Notes under the pieces: model-generated
Databases searched by the model: none
What the model was told of the DNA's origin: nothing
What the model saw: the letters and a program-made list of their open reading frames with translations, nothing else
Translations under genes and position numbers: made by a program
DNA from: Citrobacter arsenatis
Lineage (GTDB): Bacteria > Pseudomonadota > Gammaproteobacteria > Enterobacterales > Enterobacteriaceae
Assembly (NCBI RefSeq): GCF_004353845.1
Contig: NZ_CP037864.1
Location: forward strand, 2,108,001-2,172,000
Direction of reading: 5' to 3'
Length of the DNA: 64,000 nt
In this document: positions 1 to 7,827 of the stretch, in pieces
Layout of the letters: each line of letters opens with the position of its first letter
Position numbering within the stretch: the first letter of the stretch is position 1

Positions 1-60
1 ATGTAGAGTGAATGCTGATGGTATATACCATTTCCTTTTGATGCAAGTTTTATAAACATT

Positions 61-95
61 GAAGCCCGGATAGTGTTCCACCACTTCCGGGCTTC
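61..95 (+). ncRNA. C4/CI-like antisense RNA hairpin upstream of icd-like gene
   Basis: A perfect 10-bp inverted repeat (GAAGCCCGGA at 61-70 and TCCGGGCTTC at 86-95) with a 15-nt loop lies 29 bases before the Icd-like start codon. In phage P1 and satellite P4, a short structured antisense RNA (C4 or CI) sits at this position in the leader of the icd/replication transcript and controls immunity by termination. The position and stem fit that family. No transcript ends or complementary target boxes were established, so it could also be a simple attenuator. Confidence 0.45.
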
Positions 96-124
96 TAACC
101 AAACCGTTAACTGGAGTAACGATT

Positions 125-367
125 ATGGCTGGAACACAGCATACCCAAACTCACCCTAAATTTACATGGCTATTCCTCGGTATACCGAAGGGACAGAACT
201 GCATGCCTGTAGTTATCCGCATTGCCGCCGACACCGAAGAAGAAGCCCGCGAATGGTATTCCCGCTGGGATCTAACCTTTGCTGCGAAGATTCGCTCTGA
301 GTGCTCTTTGTACCAGTATGCAAGTGGCGCTTATGAACTGAATGTGATGGGGGTACATCATGCATGA
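125..367 (+). CDS. Icd-like host cell division inhibitor family protein
   Basis: This 80-aa protein has the pattern of the P1/P4 Icd-like family: a core of the type FTWLFLGIPKG, then a central PVVIRIAADTEEEARE segment and a final FAAKIRSE-type strand. Members sit right behind the C4/CI immunity RNA in P1, P4 and many enteric satellites; P1 Icd interferes with host septation. An AACTGGAGTAACG ribosome site precedes the ATG. The gene overlaps the next ORF by 8 bases, so the two are probably translationally coupled. The family call rests on pattern and context. Whether this copy blocks cell division is unknown, because many Icd-like proteins are untested. Confidence 0.65.
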   Translation: MAGTQHTQTHPKFTWLFLGIPKGQNCMPVVIRIAADTEEEAREWYSRWDLTFAAKIRSECSLYQYASGAYELNVMGVHHA

Positions 368-605
368 AAAATTACTGACGTTCACTGTAACGATCCCCGC
401 CCCAGAAAATTTCACCGGACGGGTGCTGGTTAGTGTGGAAAAAGGAACTGCCCTGGGGACTTATGTATTGCGTAAGAACGAGTTCACCACAACGGTAGAA
501 AGCTTCTTTGAATCCGCAAAAATGGCGGGTGCCCAGATTATTTATCCTGATAACAAATCAACACTGGCTGAGAAAATGGGAAAAATAGGGGGGCATCATG
601 GATAA
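360..605 (+). CDS. small satellite protein, paralogue A of a tandem pair
   Basis: An 81-aa protein of unknown function. It shares a pattern with the next gene: F-[TS]-GR-[VI]-L-x2-VE-x-G-x3-G-x2-VLR-x2-E, at about residues 18-41 here, which suggests a tandem duplication followed by divergence. It overlaps the Icd-like gene by 8 bases and the following ORF by 8 bases, so it belongs to the same polycistronic satellite operon leading to the primase/helicase. There is no signal peptide, membrane segment or known motif. By position it could be a regulator or an anti-phage or helper-interference protein, but nothing in the sequence shows which. Confidence 0.6.
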   Translation: MHEKLLTFTVTIPAPENFTGRVLVSVEKGTALGTYVLRKNEFTTTVESFFESAKMAGAQIIYPDNKSTLAEKMGKIGGHHG

Positions 606-798
606 CCAAATCCCTATGCTGAAGGTCTCACTGCATGTCTCCCCTGATTTTTCCGGTCGTATTTTGCTTTACGTCGAAAATGGCTTTGTTAAAGGAGATA
701 CGGTCTTACGCCCGGATGAAATTATCGGTACACCAGTACTCTTTGATCACATTCTCGAACGCGCCGGTTATCGCGTAACGCCAGTCAAAAAGGACTAA
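598..798 (+). CDS. small satellite protein, paralogue B of a tandem pair
   Basis: A 66-aa protein with a start preceded by a purine-rich GGGGGG run at 588-594. The central part (FSGRILLYVENG ... GDTVLRPDE) is a recognisable divergent copy of the preceding gene product, with the same spacing between the GR-[IV]-L, VE-x-G and VLR elements. The C-terminus is shorter and basic. Function is unknown. The duplication inside a tightly overlapping operon is the notable feature. It probably acts in satellite regulation or replication control by context only. Confidence 0.58.
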   Translation: MDNQIPMLKVSLHVSPDFSGRILLYVENGFVKGDTVLRPDEIIGTPVLFDHILERAGYRVTPVKKD

Positions 799-802
799 CG
801 CC

Positions 803-1102
803 ATGAAAAAGAAAATTAACAGCTTAGCTGCTGGTGGCCAGACTCGGCCTGAAATCCTCCCGGGCGATATTTTCCAGGATAACAGGGGCGAACGGATAAC
901 TGTGAAAATGGTTACTGATAACCGGATTACGTATATCAGGGAGGGTTATTCCGGAGAGTGTGTTTTCCCGATCGAACGGTTTGAAAGGGAGTTCAGCCTG
1001 GTGAAACGTCAGACATTCAGCGAATGGTGCAAGTCAAACAACACAGCAGAAAAAATTCAGAACCTGCGGACGTTGATTGCTGCTAAGAGAGCGGGCAAAT
1101 GA
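803..1102 (+). CDS. DUF4222-family satellite/prophage protein
   Basis: A 99-aa protein with a small beta-rich middle (DIFQDNRGERITVKMV, then RITYIREGY) and a helical basic tail. This pattern matches the DUF4222 family found in enteric prophages and P4-like satellites just upstream of the replication gene. Its stop overlaps the start of the primase/helicase (ATGA-type overlap at 1099-1102), which indicates translational coupling. AGGA at 789-792 serves as ribosome site. No biochemical role is known for the family. Confidence 0.6.
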   Translation: MKKKINSLAAGGQTRPEILPGDIFQDNRGERITVKMVTDNRITYIREGYSGECVFPIERFEREFSLVKRQTFSEWCKSNNTAEKIQNLRTLIAAKRAGK

Positions 1103-2898
1103 AACGTGCTCCGAACTTAAAATTTCTGTCAAAGGAAAAATTCACAGAGGCGATCATTTTTGCCGGGGCTGATGCTTACGCTCATGCAAAGGGATGGGAA
1201 GAGGGCCTGGGAAAACAAATTGCCGAAGATACAACGCCCCCTGTCTGGCTGGGGCCAAAGCAACTGGCGGAACTAGATAACCTGCAAATTATTGATAAGG
1301 GGCGGCGTAGTGCTCGTGTATATCTGGCAGGGAACATTGAACCGAGACTGATAAACATCATTGGTGAGAAGCTGGCGCGGGCAGGAGTGCAGGACGCCAA
1401 ATTGTATAAGGGCATTCCGGATCGCCAGCCAGAGGACTGGCATGATTATCTGGAGCGGATCCGTATGGATAGTGTTGTTGTCGATCTCCCGGTCCCGAAA
1501 CGCGAACCAGACCATAGCGGAATAACACCGGCATTGAATCAGATGGGGGCCAGCCAACGCGGTGAAGTGTTGCTGGCTCATTATGACGGCGATCTGGCAA
1601 TTCATGCCGACTCGGACACCGTACACCACTATAACGGTGTGGTGTGGATTCCTCTCCCGGATAAAGAGCTGCAGCGCGAAATGGCCCAGATTTACATTGA
1701 TGCCGAAGTGGCCTATTCACAGAACGCCGTCAAATCGGCAGTAGAAACCATGAAACTAAGCCTTCCGGTTATGGGAGTGACTGCCAGAAATCTGATTGGC
1801 TTCAGTAACGGGGTATTTGATACCCGGACGGGGCAATTCAGACAGCACAGCAAAACAGACTGGTTGCTGATCGCCAGCGAATTACCATTCAGTCCACCAG
1901 CCGAAGGGGAAACGCTGGCCAGCCATGCTCCTAATTTCTGGAAGTGGCTCCGTCGTTCTGTGGCCAGTAATGATCGTAAGACAGAGCGTGTGCTGGCGGC
2001 TTTGTTTATGGTGCTGGCGAACCGGTACGACTGGCAGTTATTCCTGGAGGTTTCAGGGCCGGGCGGTAGTGGTAAGAGCGTGATGGCGGAAATCTGCACC
2101 ATGCTGGCGGGCAAGGCTAATACGGTGTCGGCCAGTATGAAGGCGCTGGAGGATGCGAGGGACAGGGCGCTGGTGGTCGGCTATTCGCTGATTATCATGC
2201 CGGATATGACTCGCTACGCTGGCGACGGTGCCGGGATAAAGGCCATTACCGGCGGCGATAAGGTATCTATCGACCCAAAACATAAAGCGCCGTACTCGAC
2301 CCGGATACAGGCTGTCGTGCTGGCAGTTAATAACAACGCTATGACATTCAGCGACCGCAGCGGCGGTATCTCGCGCCGGCGGGTGATATTCAACTTTACC
2401 GAGGTGGTGCCAGAAAACGAACGCGACACAATGCTGGCCGAGAAGATAGAGGGAGAGCTGGCGGTGGTGATTCGCCACCTGCTGACACGTTTTGCAGACC
2501 AGGACGAAGCCAAACGACTATTGCACGAGCAACAGAAATCAGAAGAGGCACTGGCGATAAAGAGAGAAGGTGATTCGTTGGTGGACTTTTGCGGCTACCT
2601 CATGGCATCGGTAGTGTGTGATGGGATGTTTATCGGTAATGCCGAGATAGTGCCGTTCAGCCCGCGTCGTTATCTGTATCACGCCTACCTGGCATACATG
2701 CGCGCCAATGGCCTCAACAAACCAGTATCGTTAATGCGGTTTGGTACGGACATGCCTGGAGCAATGGCTGAATATGGAAAGGAGTATCAGAAACGGAAAA
2801 CAAAGCATGGAATACGCTCCAACGTAACTCTGCATGACGATTCAGACGACTGGATGCCGTCATGTAACAATAATTCTGAAAGTGCTGGGGTAGAGTAA
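1099..2898 (+). CDS. P4-type replication protein: SF3 helicase/primase (D5-like)
   Basis: A 599-aa replication protein. A Walker A motif GPGGSGKS lies at about residues 321-328. It is followed by a Walker B-like acidic strand (VGYSLIIMPDMTRY) and the SF3 motif C region ending in AVNNNAMTFSDRSGGISRRR with an arginine finger. This is the DUF5906/D5 helicase module of phage P4 alpha and PICI primases, which opens the origin and unwinds satellite DNA. The N-terminal 300 residues lack an obvious TOPRIM or zinc-finger primase signature, so the primase part is diverged or absent. The GGTGAACA iterons immediately downstream fit a P4 alpha-like origin-binding C-terminal domain. It is the last gene of the early operon. 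Confidence 0.85.
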   Translation: MKRAPNLKFLSKEKFTEAIIFAGADAYAHAKGWEEGLGKQIAEDTTPPVWLGPKQLAELDNLQIIDKGRRSARVYLAGNIEPRLINIIGEKLARAGVQDAKLYKGIPDRQPEDWHDYLERIRMDSVVVDLPVPKREPDHSGITPALNQMGASQRGEVLLAHYDGDLAIHADSDTVHHYNGVVWIPLPDKELQREMAQIYIDAEVAYSQNAVKSAVETMKLSLPVMGVTARNLIGFSNGVFDTRTGQFRQHSKTDWLLIASELPFSPPAEGETLASHAPNFWKWLRRSVASNDRKTERVLAALFMVLANRYDWQLFLEVSGPGGSGKSVMAEICTMLAGKANTVSASMKALEDARDRALVVGYSLIIMPDMTRYAGDGAGIKAITGGDKVSIDPKHKAPYSTRIQAVVLAVNNNAMTFSDRSGGISRRRVIFNFTEVVPENERDTMLAEKIEGELAVVIRHLLTRFADQDEAKRLLHEQQKSEEALAIKREGDSLVDFCGYLMASVVCDGMFIGNAEIVPFSPRRYLYHAYLAYMRANGLNKPVSLMRFGTDMPGAMAEYGKEYQKRKTKHGIRSNVTLHDDSDDWMPSCNNNSESAGVE

Positions 2899-2912
2899 AA
2901 TTATAGATAAAG

Positions 2913-3140
2913 TGTTCACCAGTATTCACCCTGTTAAAAAGTCTATCTATTACATGGTGTTAAGGGGTGAACACTTATTTATGAGGTATTCACCAAGTAT
3001 TCACCTGTTCACCTTCTGATTTTTTTTTGTTCTAAATGGTGAAGGGTAGGGTGAACACTAGTGAACACTTAAAACGGAAGCGTTCACCACATAACGTAAT
3101 GAAATATTTGAAGAAATATGTAAGGGTGAACAGGTGAACA
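2913..3140. repeat. iteron array, P4-like replication origin (ori/crr)
   Basis: The octamer GGTGAACA occurs exactly six times: 2966-2973, 3050-3057, 3125-3132 and 3133-3140 on plus, and 2913-2920 and 3006-3013 on minus (TGTTCACC). Five one-base variants lie between them: TATTCACC at 2923, 2987 and 2998, AGTGAACA at 3060 and CGTTCACC at 3081. The P4 alpha protein is known to bind GGTGAACA-type repeats at its origin and at crr. The array starts 15 bases after the replication gene and is AT-rich (a run of T at 3021-3028). It is very probably the satellite origin or its cis-acting replication region. Confidence 0.85.
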
Positions 3141-3177
3141 CTTAAACACATATTTTTAAATTTTATAGGAGGGCTAT

Positions 3178-3423
3178 ATGCCAATAACTGAAACAGAATG
3201 GAATGAGCACCATCAGAAGTATGGAACTCAAAGTATTGAAACTATGTCGATAGATGACTACCGGCGTGCATTGGTGGAGGAGGCGTTTTTTTGGGATGAA
3301 CCACACGGTATCGTCATGCATACCCTTTCTGGAGAACGTATCATTACAAATACTGAGCAGCTTGATGCTTTGTTGGAACATCTTGAAGGGTATAGGGTAT
3401 TGTTACCAGAACCACCGAGATGA
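3178..3423 (+). CDS. small acidic protein of unknown function
   Basis: An 81-aa acidic protein preceded by a strong TAGGAGGG ribosome site (3166-3173), just past the iterons. No family is recognised. It has no signal peptide or membrane segment and reads as a compact alpha/beta protein (EEAFFWDEPHGIVMHTL, then a C-terminal helix EQLDALLEHLEGY). It ends at a bidirectional terminator shared with a convergent gene. Its position between the origin and the head module suggests a satellite accessory role. Confidence 0.6.
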   Translation: MPITETEWNEHHQKYGTQSIETMSIDDYRRALVEEAFFWDEPHGIVMHTLSGERIITNTEQLDALLEHLEGYRVLLPEPPR

Positions 3424-3443
3424 ATGAGTGAAAAGTAAACAAT

Positions 3444-3465
3444 AGGCCTGGGTACTACCAGGCCT
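3444..3465. terminator. bidirectional terminator between convergent genes
   Basis: The perfect 8-bp stem AGGCCTGG (3444-3451) / CCAGGCCT (3458-3465) with a 6-nt loop is followed by TTTAAT on plus; the minus strand reads into ATTGTT. It separates the convergent genes ending at 3423 and 3474. Confidence 0.7.
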
Positions 3466-3473
3466 TTAATCAG

Positions 3474-3947
3474 TCAGAAGTAGATATCAACTTCTCTTTG
3501 AAATTTTGAGGTTAGGCTAAGAGCCTCGCTTGGACATTTACCGTTTTCAATTAGTGCAGACCAAAACTCATCATCATAGCAACCATCAAGATACAGATAT
3601 CGGCAGATATTGATTAGATCGCACCGATCCCAGCCCTGAGAGCTGAAACTTCGCACTCCCAATTCATCTTCTAGCCCGTAAAAAGTCAGCCCCTCTTGTT
3701 TTCGCCAGGCATCATCAAGACGCTTTAGCAGAAATTCAACCTTCTCTTTAGATGAAGTGAAATACTGCGCATAAAATTCGTGAGGTTTACGGGGGACACT
3801 GCCATCGGTATCGCTCATCAATGGGTAAACGCCGGACTCCCAGGCGTGGAGATATGCATCGTTAAATTCATCGTGATGCTTGCCAATGTGAAGAATCTGC
3901 ATCCTTTGCTGAGCGAACAAGGCACCCATAACGTCATTTTCAGTCAT
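3474..3947 (-). CDS. unrecognised satellite protein encoded opposite to its neighbours
   Basis: A 157-aa soluble protein of unknown family. It is rich in aromatic and acidic residues (WESGVYPLMSD, EFYAQYFTSSKE, CRYLYLDGCYDDEFW) and has no transmembrane or signal segment. It is the only minus-strand gene of the satellite in this window. It sits exactly between the replication block and the head-packaging block, with its promoter facing the late-operon leader. That location would suit a regulator or an accessory gene, but no DNA-binding motif is visible. Confidence 0.6.
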   Translation of the reverse strand: MTENDVMGALFAQQRMQILHIGKHHDEFNDAYLHAWESGVYPLMSDTDGSVPRKPHEFYAQYFTSSKEKVEFLLKRLDDAWRKQEGLTFYGLEDELGVRSFSSQGWDRCDLINICRYLYLDGCYDDEFWSALIENGKCPSEALSLTSKFQREVDIYF

Positions 3948-4116
3948 AAAATCCCTTATTGATTTAATGGTTTCCGTCTCACATAATAATTTTACTCGCT
4001 TGTTTTGTAAATTATTTGTGCGTCATCTTTCAAGACTGTTCGGAGTAAAAATACATCATTTACAACGATAATTTGATCCATATCTTGAAGAGTGGCCCTC
4101 AGACGTGAGCCGCCAC

Positions 4117-4166
4117 TGTCCACCCGGTTCTTCCGGCATATCTGCGGTTTTCTCACCGGGTGGACA
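4117..4166 (+). promoter_or_regulatory. long inverted repeat in leader of satellite capsid operon
   Basis: The perfect 11-bp inverted repeat TGTCCACCCGG (4117-4127) and CCGGGTGGACA (4156-4166), with 28 nt between the arms, lies 56 bases before the capsid start codon. It has no T-run, so it is not a plain terminator. It may be an operator, a structured 5' leader or a processing hairpin controlling the satellite late operon. Confidence 0.5.
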
Positions 4167-4221
4167 ATCCCTTAAAGCGCTGGTTTCACGTCTCAACATT
4201 AATTGTTACGGAAACCACTCC

Positions 4222-5376
4222 ATGAAGAAATTACTCGAATTACGCCAGCAAAAAGCCGAAATCAAAACGCAGATGCGTACCCTGCTTGAAAAAGCCGACA
4301 GCGAAAAACGCAGCCTGACCGATGAGGAAGGCACGCAGTTTGATGAACTCCGCACCCGCGTCCAGACACTCGATACTGAAATCAGCCGCTACGAAACCAT
4401 TGCCAGCGAAGAACGCAACCAGCCGGGTCACCCGGTGAACGATAACGGCGTAAGCAACGACGAACTACGCACCTACATTCTGACCGGGGAAGCCCGCAGC
4501 CTGTCCACCGGCATTCCGGAAGATGGCGGCTATACCGTTATTCCCGAACTTAACAAACAGATTATGCAGCAGCTCAACGATGAGTCCGTTATGCGCAAAA
4601 TCTGCACTGTGAAAAAAATCGGCAGTAACGAGTTTAAACAGCTTGTCTCTGTGGGCGGAGCGGGGGTGAACCACGGCGAGGAAGGAAAAGCCCGTGGTGA
4701 GACAACAACGCCGAAACTGGAAGAAGTCAGTATCCGACTCTTCCCGGTTTACACCTATCCGAAGACTACACAGGAAATCATCGATTTTTCTGGTGTGGAT
4801 ATTATGGGCTGGCTGTCCTCTGAAATTGGCGATGCTTTCGTTGATACCGAAGAAACGGATCTGGCATCCGGCGACGGCGTGAAAAAAGCGAAAGGCTTTC
4901 TCTCTTATCCCCGCAGCCAGGACGGAGACAAAACTCGCCCGTTCGGTACGCTTCAGTCCGTCACAGGTGCTGCACTAAATGCCGATTTGCTGATTGATCT
5001 GAAATTTAAACTCCGGGCGAAATACCGAAAAAATGCTGTATGGGTGATGAACTCCACCACGGCGGCCTCCGTTCAGAAACTGAAAAACGGTAACGGGGAT
5101 TACATCTGGCGCGACCGTTTACAGGCAGGTGATCCGGATACGCTGCTGGGCCTCCCTGTTGAATATCTCGAAACCATGCCGGACAACCTGATCGGTATTG
5201 GCGACTTTAAACGTGGCTATTTCATCGTAGACCATGAGACAGGCACCCGCACCCGTCCGGACAACATCACCGAACCGGGCTTTATCAAAATTCATACGGA
5301 TAAATACCTGGGCGGTGGTGTGGTTGATTCCGGCGCCATCAAGCTGCTCGAAATCTCCGCTTCCTCCACCAAATAA
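4222..5376 (+). CDS. HK97-fold major capsid protein of the satellite
   Basis: A 384-aa major capsid protein. An N-terminal coiled-coil scaffold (delta-domain-like, residues 1-75, starting MKKLLELRQQKAEIKTQ) precedes the mature HK97-fold shell domain, which has typical ISTG.PEDGGYTVIPE and ..ETDLASGDG.. segments. The ATG at 4222 is chosen because the coil begins there and an ACGGA site precedes it; the frame is open further upstream but runs through the leader hairpin. It is first in the module capsid-protease-portal-adaptor-connector-HNH-TerS-TerL, the arrangement I associate with cfPICIs, where the satellite builds its own small capsids and takes tails from a helper phage. Confidence 0.88.
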   Translation: MKKLLELRQQKAEIKTQMRTLLEKADSEKRSLTDEEGTQFDELRTRVQTLDTEISRYETIASEERNQPGHPVNDNGVSNDELRTYILTGEARSLSTGIPEDGGYTVIPELNKQIMQQLNDESVMRKICTVKKIGSNEFKQLVSVGGAGVNHGEEGKARGETTTPKLEEVSIRLFPVYTYPKTTQEIIDFSGVDIMGWLSSEIGDAFVDTEETDLASGDGVKKAKGFLSYPRSQDGDKTRPFGTLQSVTGAALNADLLIDLKFKLRAKYRKNAVWVMNSTTAASVQKLKNGNGDYIWRDRLQAGDPDTLLGLPVEYLETMPDNLIGIGDFKRGYFIVDHETGTRTRPDNITEPGFIKIHTDKYLGGGVVDSGAIKLLEISASSTK

Positions 5377-5381
5377 TTCAC

Positions 5382-5400
5382 AGGGGCTTCGGCCCCTTTC
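5382..5400 (+). terminator. intrinsic terminator-like hairpin with UUCG loop after capsid gene
   Basis: GGGGC (5383-5387), TTCG loop, GCCCC (5392-5396), then TTTCTGGTTTTT. Placed between capsid and protease genes, it would act as a partial terminator setting a high capsid-to-protease ratio. Confidence 0.6.
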
Positions 5401-5420
5401 TGGTTTTTATGGAGTCCGTT

Positions 5421-5981
5421 ATGGATACCGTTAATTTTGAAATCCGCACCTCAGAACTCATCGCCAAAGAGCGCAGGCTGGTGGGCTATGCGGTGCGCTG
5501 GAACAGCCTGTCAGAAATCATCTGGGACGAATTCCGCGAACAGTTTACGCCGGGGGCATTCGCTGGCTATCTCGCATCCGGTAATGATGTGCGCTGTTTA
5601 TTTGAACATGACTATACCCAACTGCTGGGGCGTACCAGATCCGGCACGCTGATACTGTCGGAAGATGATACGGGTCTGCGATTTGAACTGACACCACCCA
5701 ATACACAGTTAGGTAATGATGTGCTGGAGCTGGTGGAACGGGGCGATATAGAAGGCATGTCGTTTGGATTCCGGGCATTGAAAGAGAACTGGGATATTAC
5801 CCAGTCGCCTTATCTGCGTACCGTCACCGCTGCTGAACTGCGTGAAATTACGATCACTTCTCTGCCTGCTTACCCGGAGTCCGGTGTGGAAATTGCACAC
5901 CGCTCGCTTTATTCCCAGTATCCGGAGTTACGCCGCGCTGGCGATAACCGCCGACGCTGGGCCGAACTGGTGGAGATCTGA
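5421..5981 (+). CDS. HK97-family prohead protease (U35/S78)
   Basis: A 186-aa serine protease that cuts the capsid scaffold domain during head maturation. Family landmarks are present: the catalytic His in CLFEHDYTQLLGR and the Ser in EGMSFGFR, with the closing LREITITSLPAYP strand. I take the ATG at 5421 because the TGGAG at 5410-5414 gives normal spacing; an in-frame ATG at 5409 is possible. Its stop is one base before the portal ATG. The second head module in this window uses a different protease fold (S49), so the two modules are not recent duplicates. Confidence 0.85.
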   Translation: MDTVNFEIRTSELIAKERRLVGYAVRWNSLSEIIWDEFREQFTPGAFAGYLASGNDVRCLFEHDYTQLLGRTRSGTLILSEDDTGLRFELTPPNTQLGNDVLELVERGDIEGMSFGFRALKENWDITQSPYLRTVTAAELREITITSLPAYPESGVEIAHRSLYSQYPELRRAGDNRRRWAELVEI

Positions 5982-5982
5982 T

Positions 5983-7209
5983 ATGTGGACTCTCTGGCCT
6001 TTCAGCCGTAAGGCAGAACAACGCAGCATGGCCATTGATGAATGGCTGGCGATGGCGGGCATACCTAATACCGGATCCGGCGAATATGTATCTGCGGGGA
6101 CGGCGGAATCTCTACCGGCTGTCATGAACGCCGTATCGGTCATCAGTGAAGCAGTGGCAACCATGCCCTGTTATCTCTACCGGGTAACGAATGATAAAGG
6201 GCGTGAGGCGCGGGAGTGGCTGAGTAATCACCCGGTTGATTATCTGCTGAATGAGCAGCCGAACGACTGTCAGACACCGTACCAGTTTAAACGCACGATG
6301 ATGCGGCACTGTCTGCTGAACGGTAACGCTTATGCGGTGATCCGCTGGGGCCGTGACGGACAGCCTGAATCATTGCATCCATATGCACCGGGGACCGTAG
6401 TTCCGGAGCGTCTGTCCGGACACCGTTACAAATACACTATTACTGAACCCTTTAGCGGAATCACCCGTACTTATCTTCAGGAAGAGATTCTGCATCTGCG
6501 TTATGCCACGGACGATGGTTTTCTGGGGCGCTCACCGATAACCATCTGCCGGGAAGCGCTGGGCCTTGGACTGGCCCAGCAGCGTCACGGCGCTAACATC
6601 ATGAAAGAGGGCATGATGGCGGCGGGCATTGTCAAAGCAAAAGACTGGCTTGACGGCGTGAACGGTAAAAAAGCACTGGATGCACTGGAGCGGTACAAGG
6701 GTGCACGAAATGCCGGGAAAACGCCCATTCTTGAAGGAGGAATGGATTACGAAAAATTGGGCATGAGTAATCAGGATGCTGAATGGCTGGCTTCCCAGCG
6801 CTTTTCCATTGAAGACATTGCCCGTATGTTTAATGTTTCTCCGATCTTTCTTCAGGAATACAGCAACAGTACCTACAGCAACTTCAGCGAAGCGAGCCGC
6901 GCATTTCTCACAATGACCATGCGCCCCTGGCTGGCGAATTTCGAACAACAAATCAAATCCGCTTTGCTGGTGGCCCGTCCTGCATCCGGTACCCGTTATC
7001 AGGTTGAGTTCGATTCTGCTGACCTTCTCCGCGCCACACCAACCGAACGCTACGCCACTTACGAACGCGGTATTAAAAACGGAATTATGAATCCGAATGA
7101 AGCCCGCGAACGTGAGGGCATGTCGCCACGCGAAGGTGGGGACGAATTCAGCCAGGCCTGGAAACAGGAAGTGAAGATAAGCAATGAAAGTAAGGAAGGT
7201 AGTGAATGA
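5983..7209 (+). CDS. satellite portal protein (HK97 gp3-like)
   Basis: A 408-aa portal protein forming the dodecameric ring at the capsid vertex through which DNA is packaged. Typical portal features: an N-terminal SAGTAESLPAVMNAVSVISE segment, GNAYAVIRW, ILHLRY, and the crown/clip region with AGIVKAK and EWLASQRFSIEDIARMFNV. The ATG at 5983 follows the protease stop by one base. Its TGA overlaps the ATG of the next gene (7206). It is diverged from the second portal at 13836, though the domain order is the same. Confidence 0.87.
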   Translation: MWTLWPFSRKAEQRSMAIDEWLAMAGIPNTGSGEYVSAGTAESLPAVMNAVSVISEAVATMPCYLYRVTNDKGREAREWLSNHPVDYLLNEQPNDCQTPYQFKRTMMRHCLLNGNAYAVIRWGRDGQPESLHPYAPGTVVPERLSGHRYKYTITEPFSGITRTYLQEEILHLRYATDDGFLGRSPITICREALGLGLAQQRHGANIMKEGMMAAGIVKAKDWLDGVNGKKALDALERYKGARNAGKTPILEGGMDYEKLGMSNQDAEWLASQRFSIEDIARMFNVSPIFLQEYSNSTYSNFSEASRAFLTMTMRPWLANFEQQIKSALLVARPASGTRYQVEFDSADLLRATPTERYATYERGIKNGIMNPNEAREREGMSPREGGDEFSQAWKQEVKISNESKEGSE

Positions 7210-7544
7210 GAGCCGGAGGATTAAAACATCGTATAACGCTGCAGCGCTATGAACAAAGTCAGGGGCCATTGGGGGAACCGATAAAACGCTGGGTGGACTA
7301 CGCCATGGTCTGGGCTGAGGTAAAAGGTATCTCTGGCCGGGAGCTTCTGGCTACCGGTTCGTTGTCCTCTGAGGCCACAGTCAGAATATGGATACGCTAT
7401 CGCAGTGATGTTAAGCAGGGACACAGGGTGAAATATCTGTCACCCGCAGTCAGTGGTGATATTTACGGTATAGAGGCGGCCCTCCCGGATAACAACCGCA
7501 CAAGTCTTGAACTCCTTTGTAAAGGAGGCGTGGCCAATGGCTGA
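7206..7544 (+). CDS. head-tail adaptor (head closure) protein of the satellite
   Basis: A 112-aa small beta-barrel neck protein of the phage head-closure type (SPP1 gp16/HK97 gp7-like pattern: an N-terminal LKHRITLQRYEQ strand, a central VWAEVKGISGREL and a YRSDVKQGHRVKY turn). It sits between portal and tail to seal the filled head. It overlaps the portal stop by 4 bases (ATGA) and the following connector by 8 bases. The presence of a neck protein in a satellite without tail genes fits particles that accept a helper phage tail. Confidence 0.75.
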   Translation: MRAGGLKHRITLQRYEQSQGPLGEPIKRWVDYAMVWAEVKGISGRELLATGSLSSEATVRIWIRYRSDVKQGHRVKYLSPAVSGDIYGIEAALPDNNRTSLELLCKGGVANG

Positions 7545-7827
7545 ATTAATAACTCTGGAAGAAGTAAAACTGCATTGCCGCATCGACGGGGATGATGAAA
7601 ACGCCCTGATAAACGGGTATATCGTCGCCGCGCTGGAGATTTGCCAGAAACATATCGGCAGGCGTTTTGATGACGGTCTCGAGTTTAATCCTGCGCTGAA
7701 GGTCGGATGTCTGCTACTGGTCGGTCACTGGTATGAGCACCGGGAAATAGCGGCGGAAAAAACGTCCGAGCTTCCCTTTAGCACTTCGTCATTGTGGAAC
7801 TACTACCGGGAACCAGGAGTGTATTAA
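7537..7827 (+). CDS. gp6-like head-tail connector of the satellite
   Basis: A 96-aa mostly helical connector of the HK97 gp6 family (start MAELITLEEVKLHCRIDGDDENALI, a pattern shared by DNA-packaging connectors), which binds under the portal. The ATG at 7537 is supported by the AAAGGAGGCG ribosome site at 7520-7529. The reading frame overlaps the adaptor's end. The HNH gene starts on the base after its stop codon. Confidence 0.8.
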   Translation: MAELITLEEVKLHCRIDGDDENALINGYIVAALEICQKHIGRRFDDGLEFNPALKVGCLLLVGHWYEHREIAAEKTSELPFSTSSLWNYYREPGVY

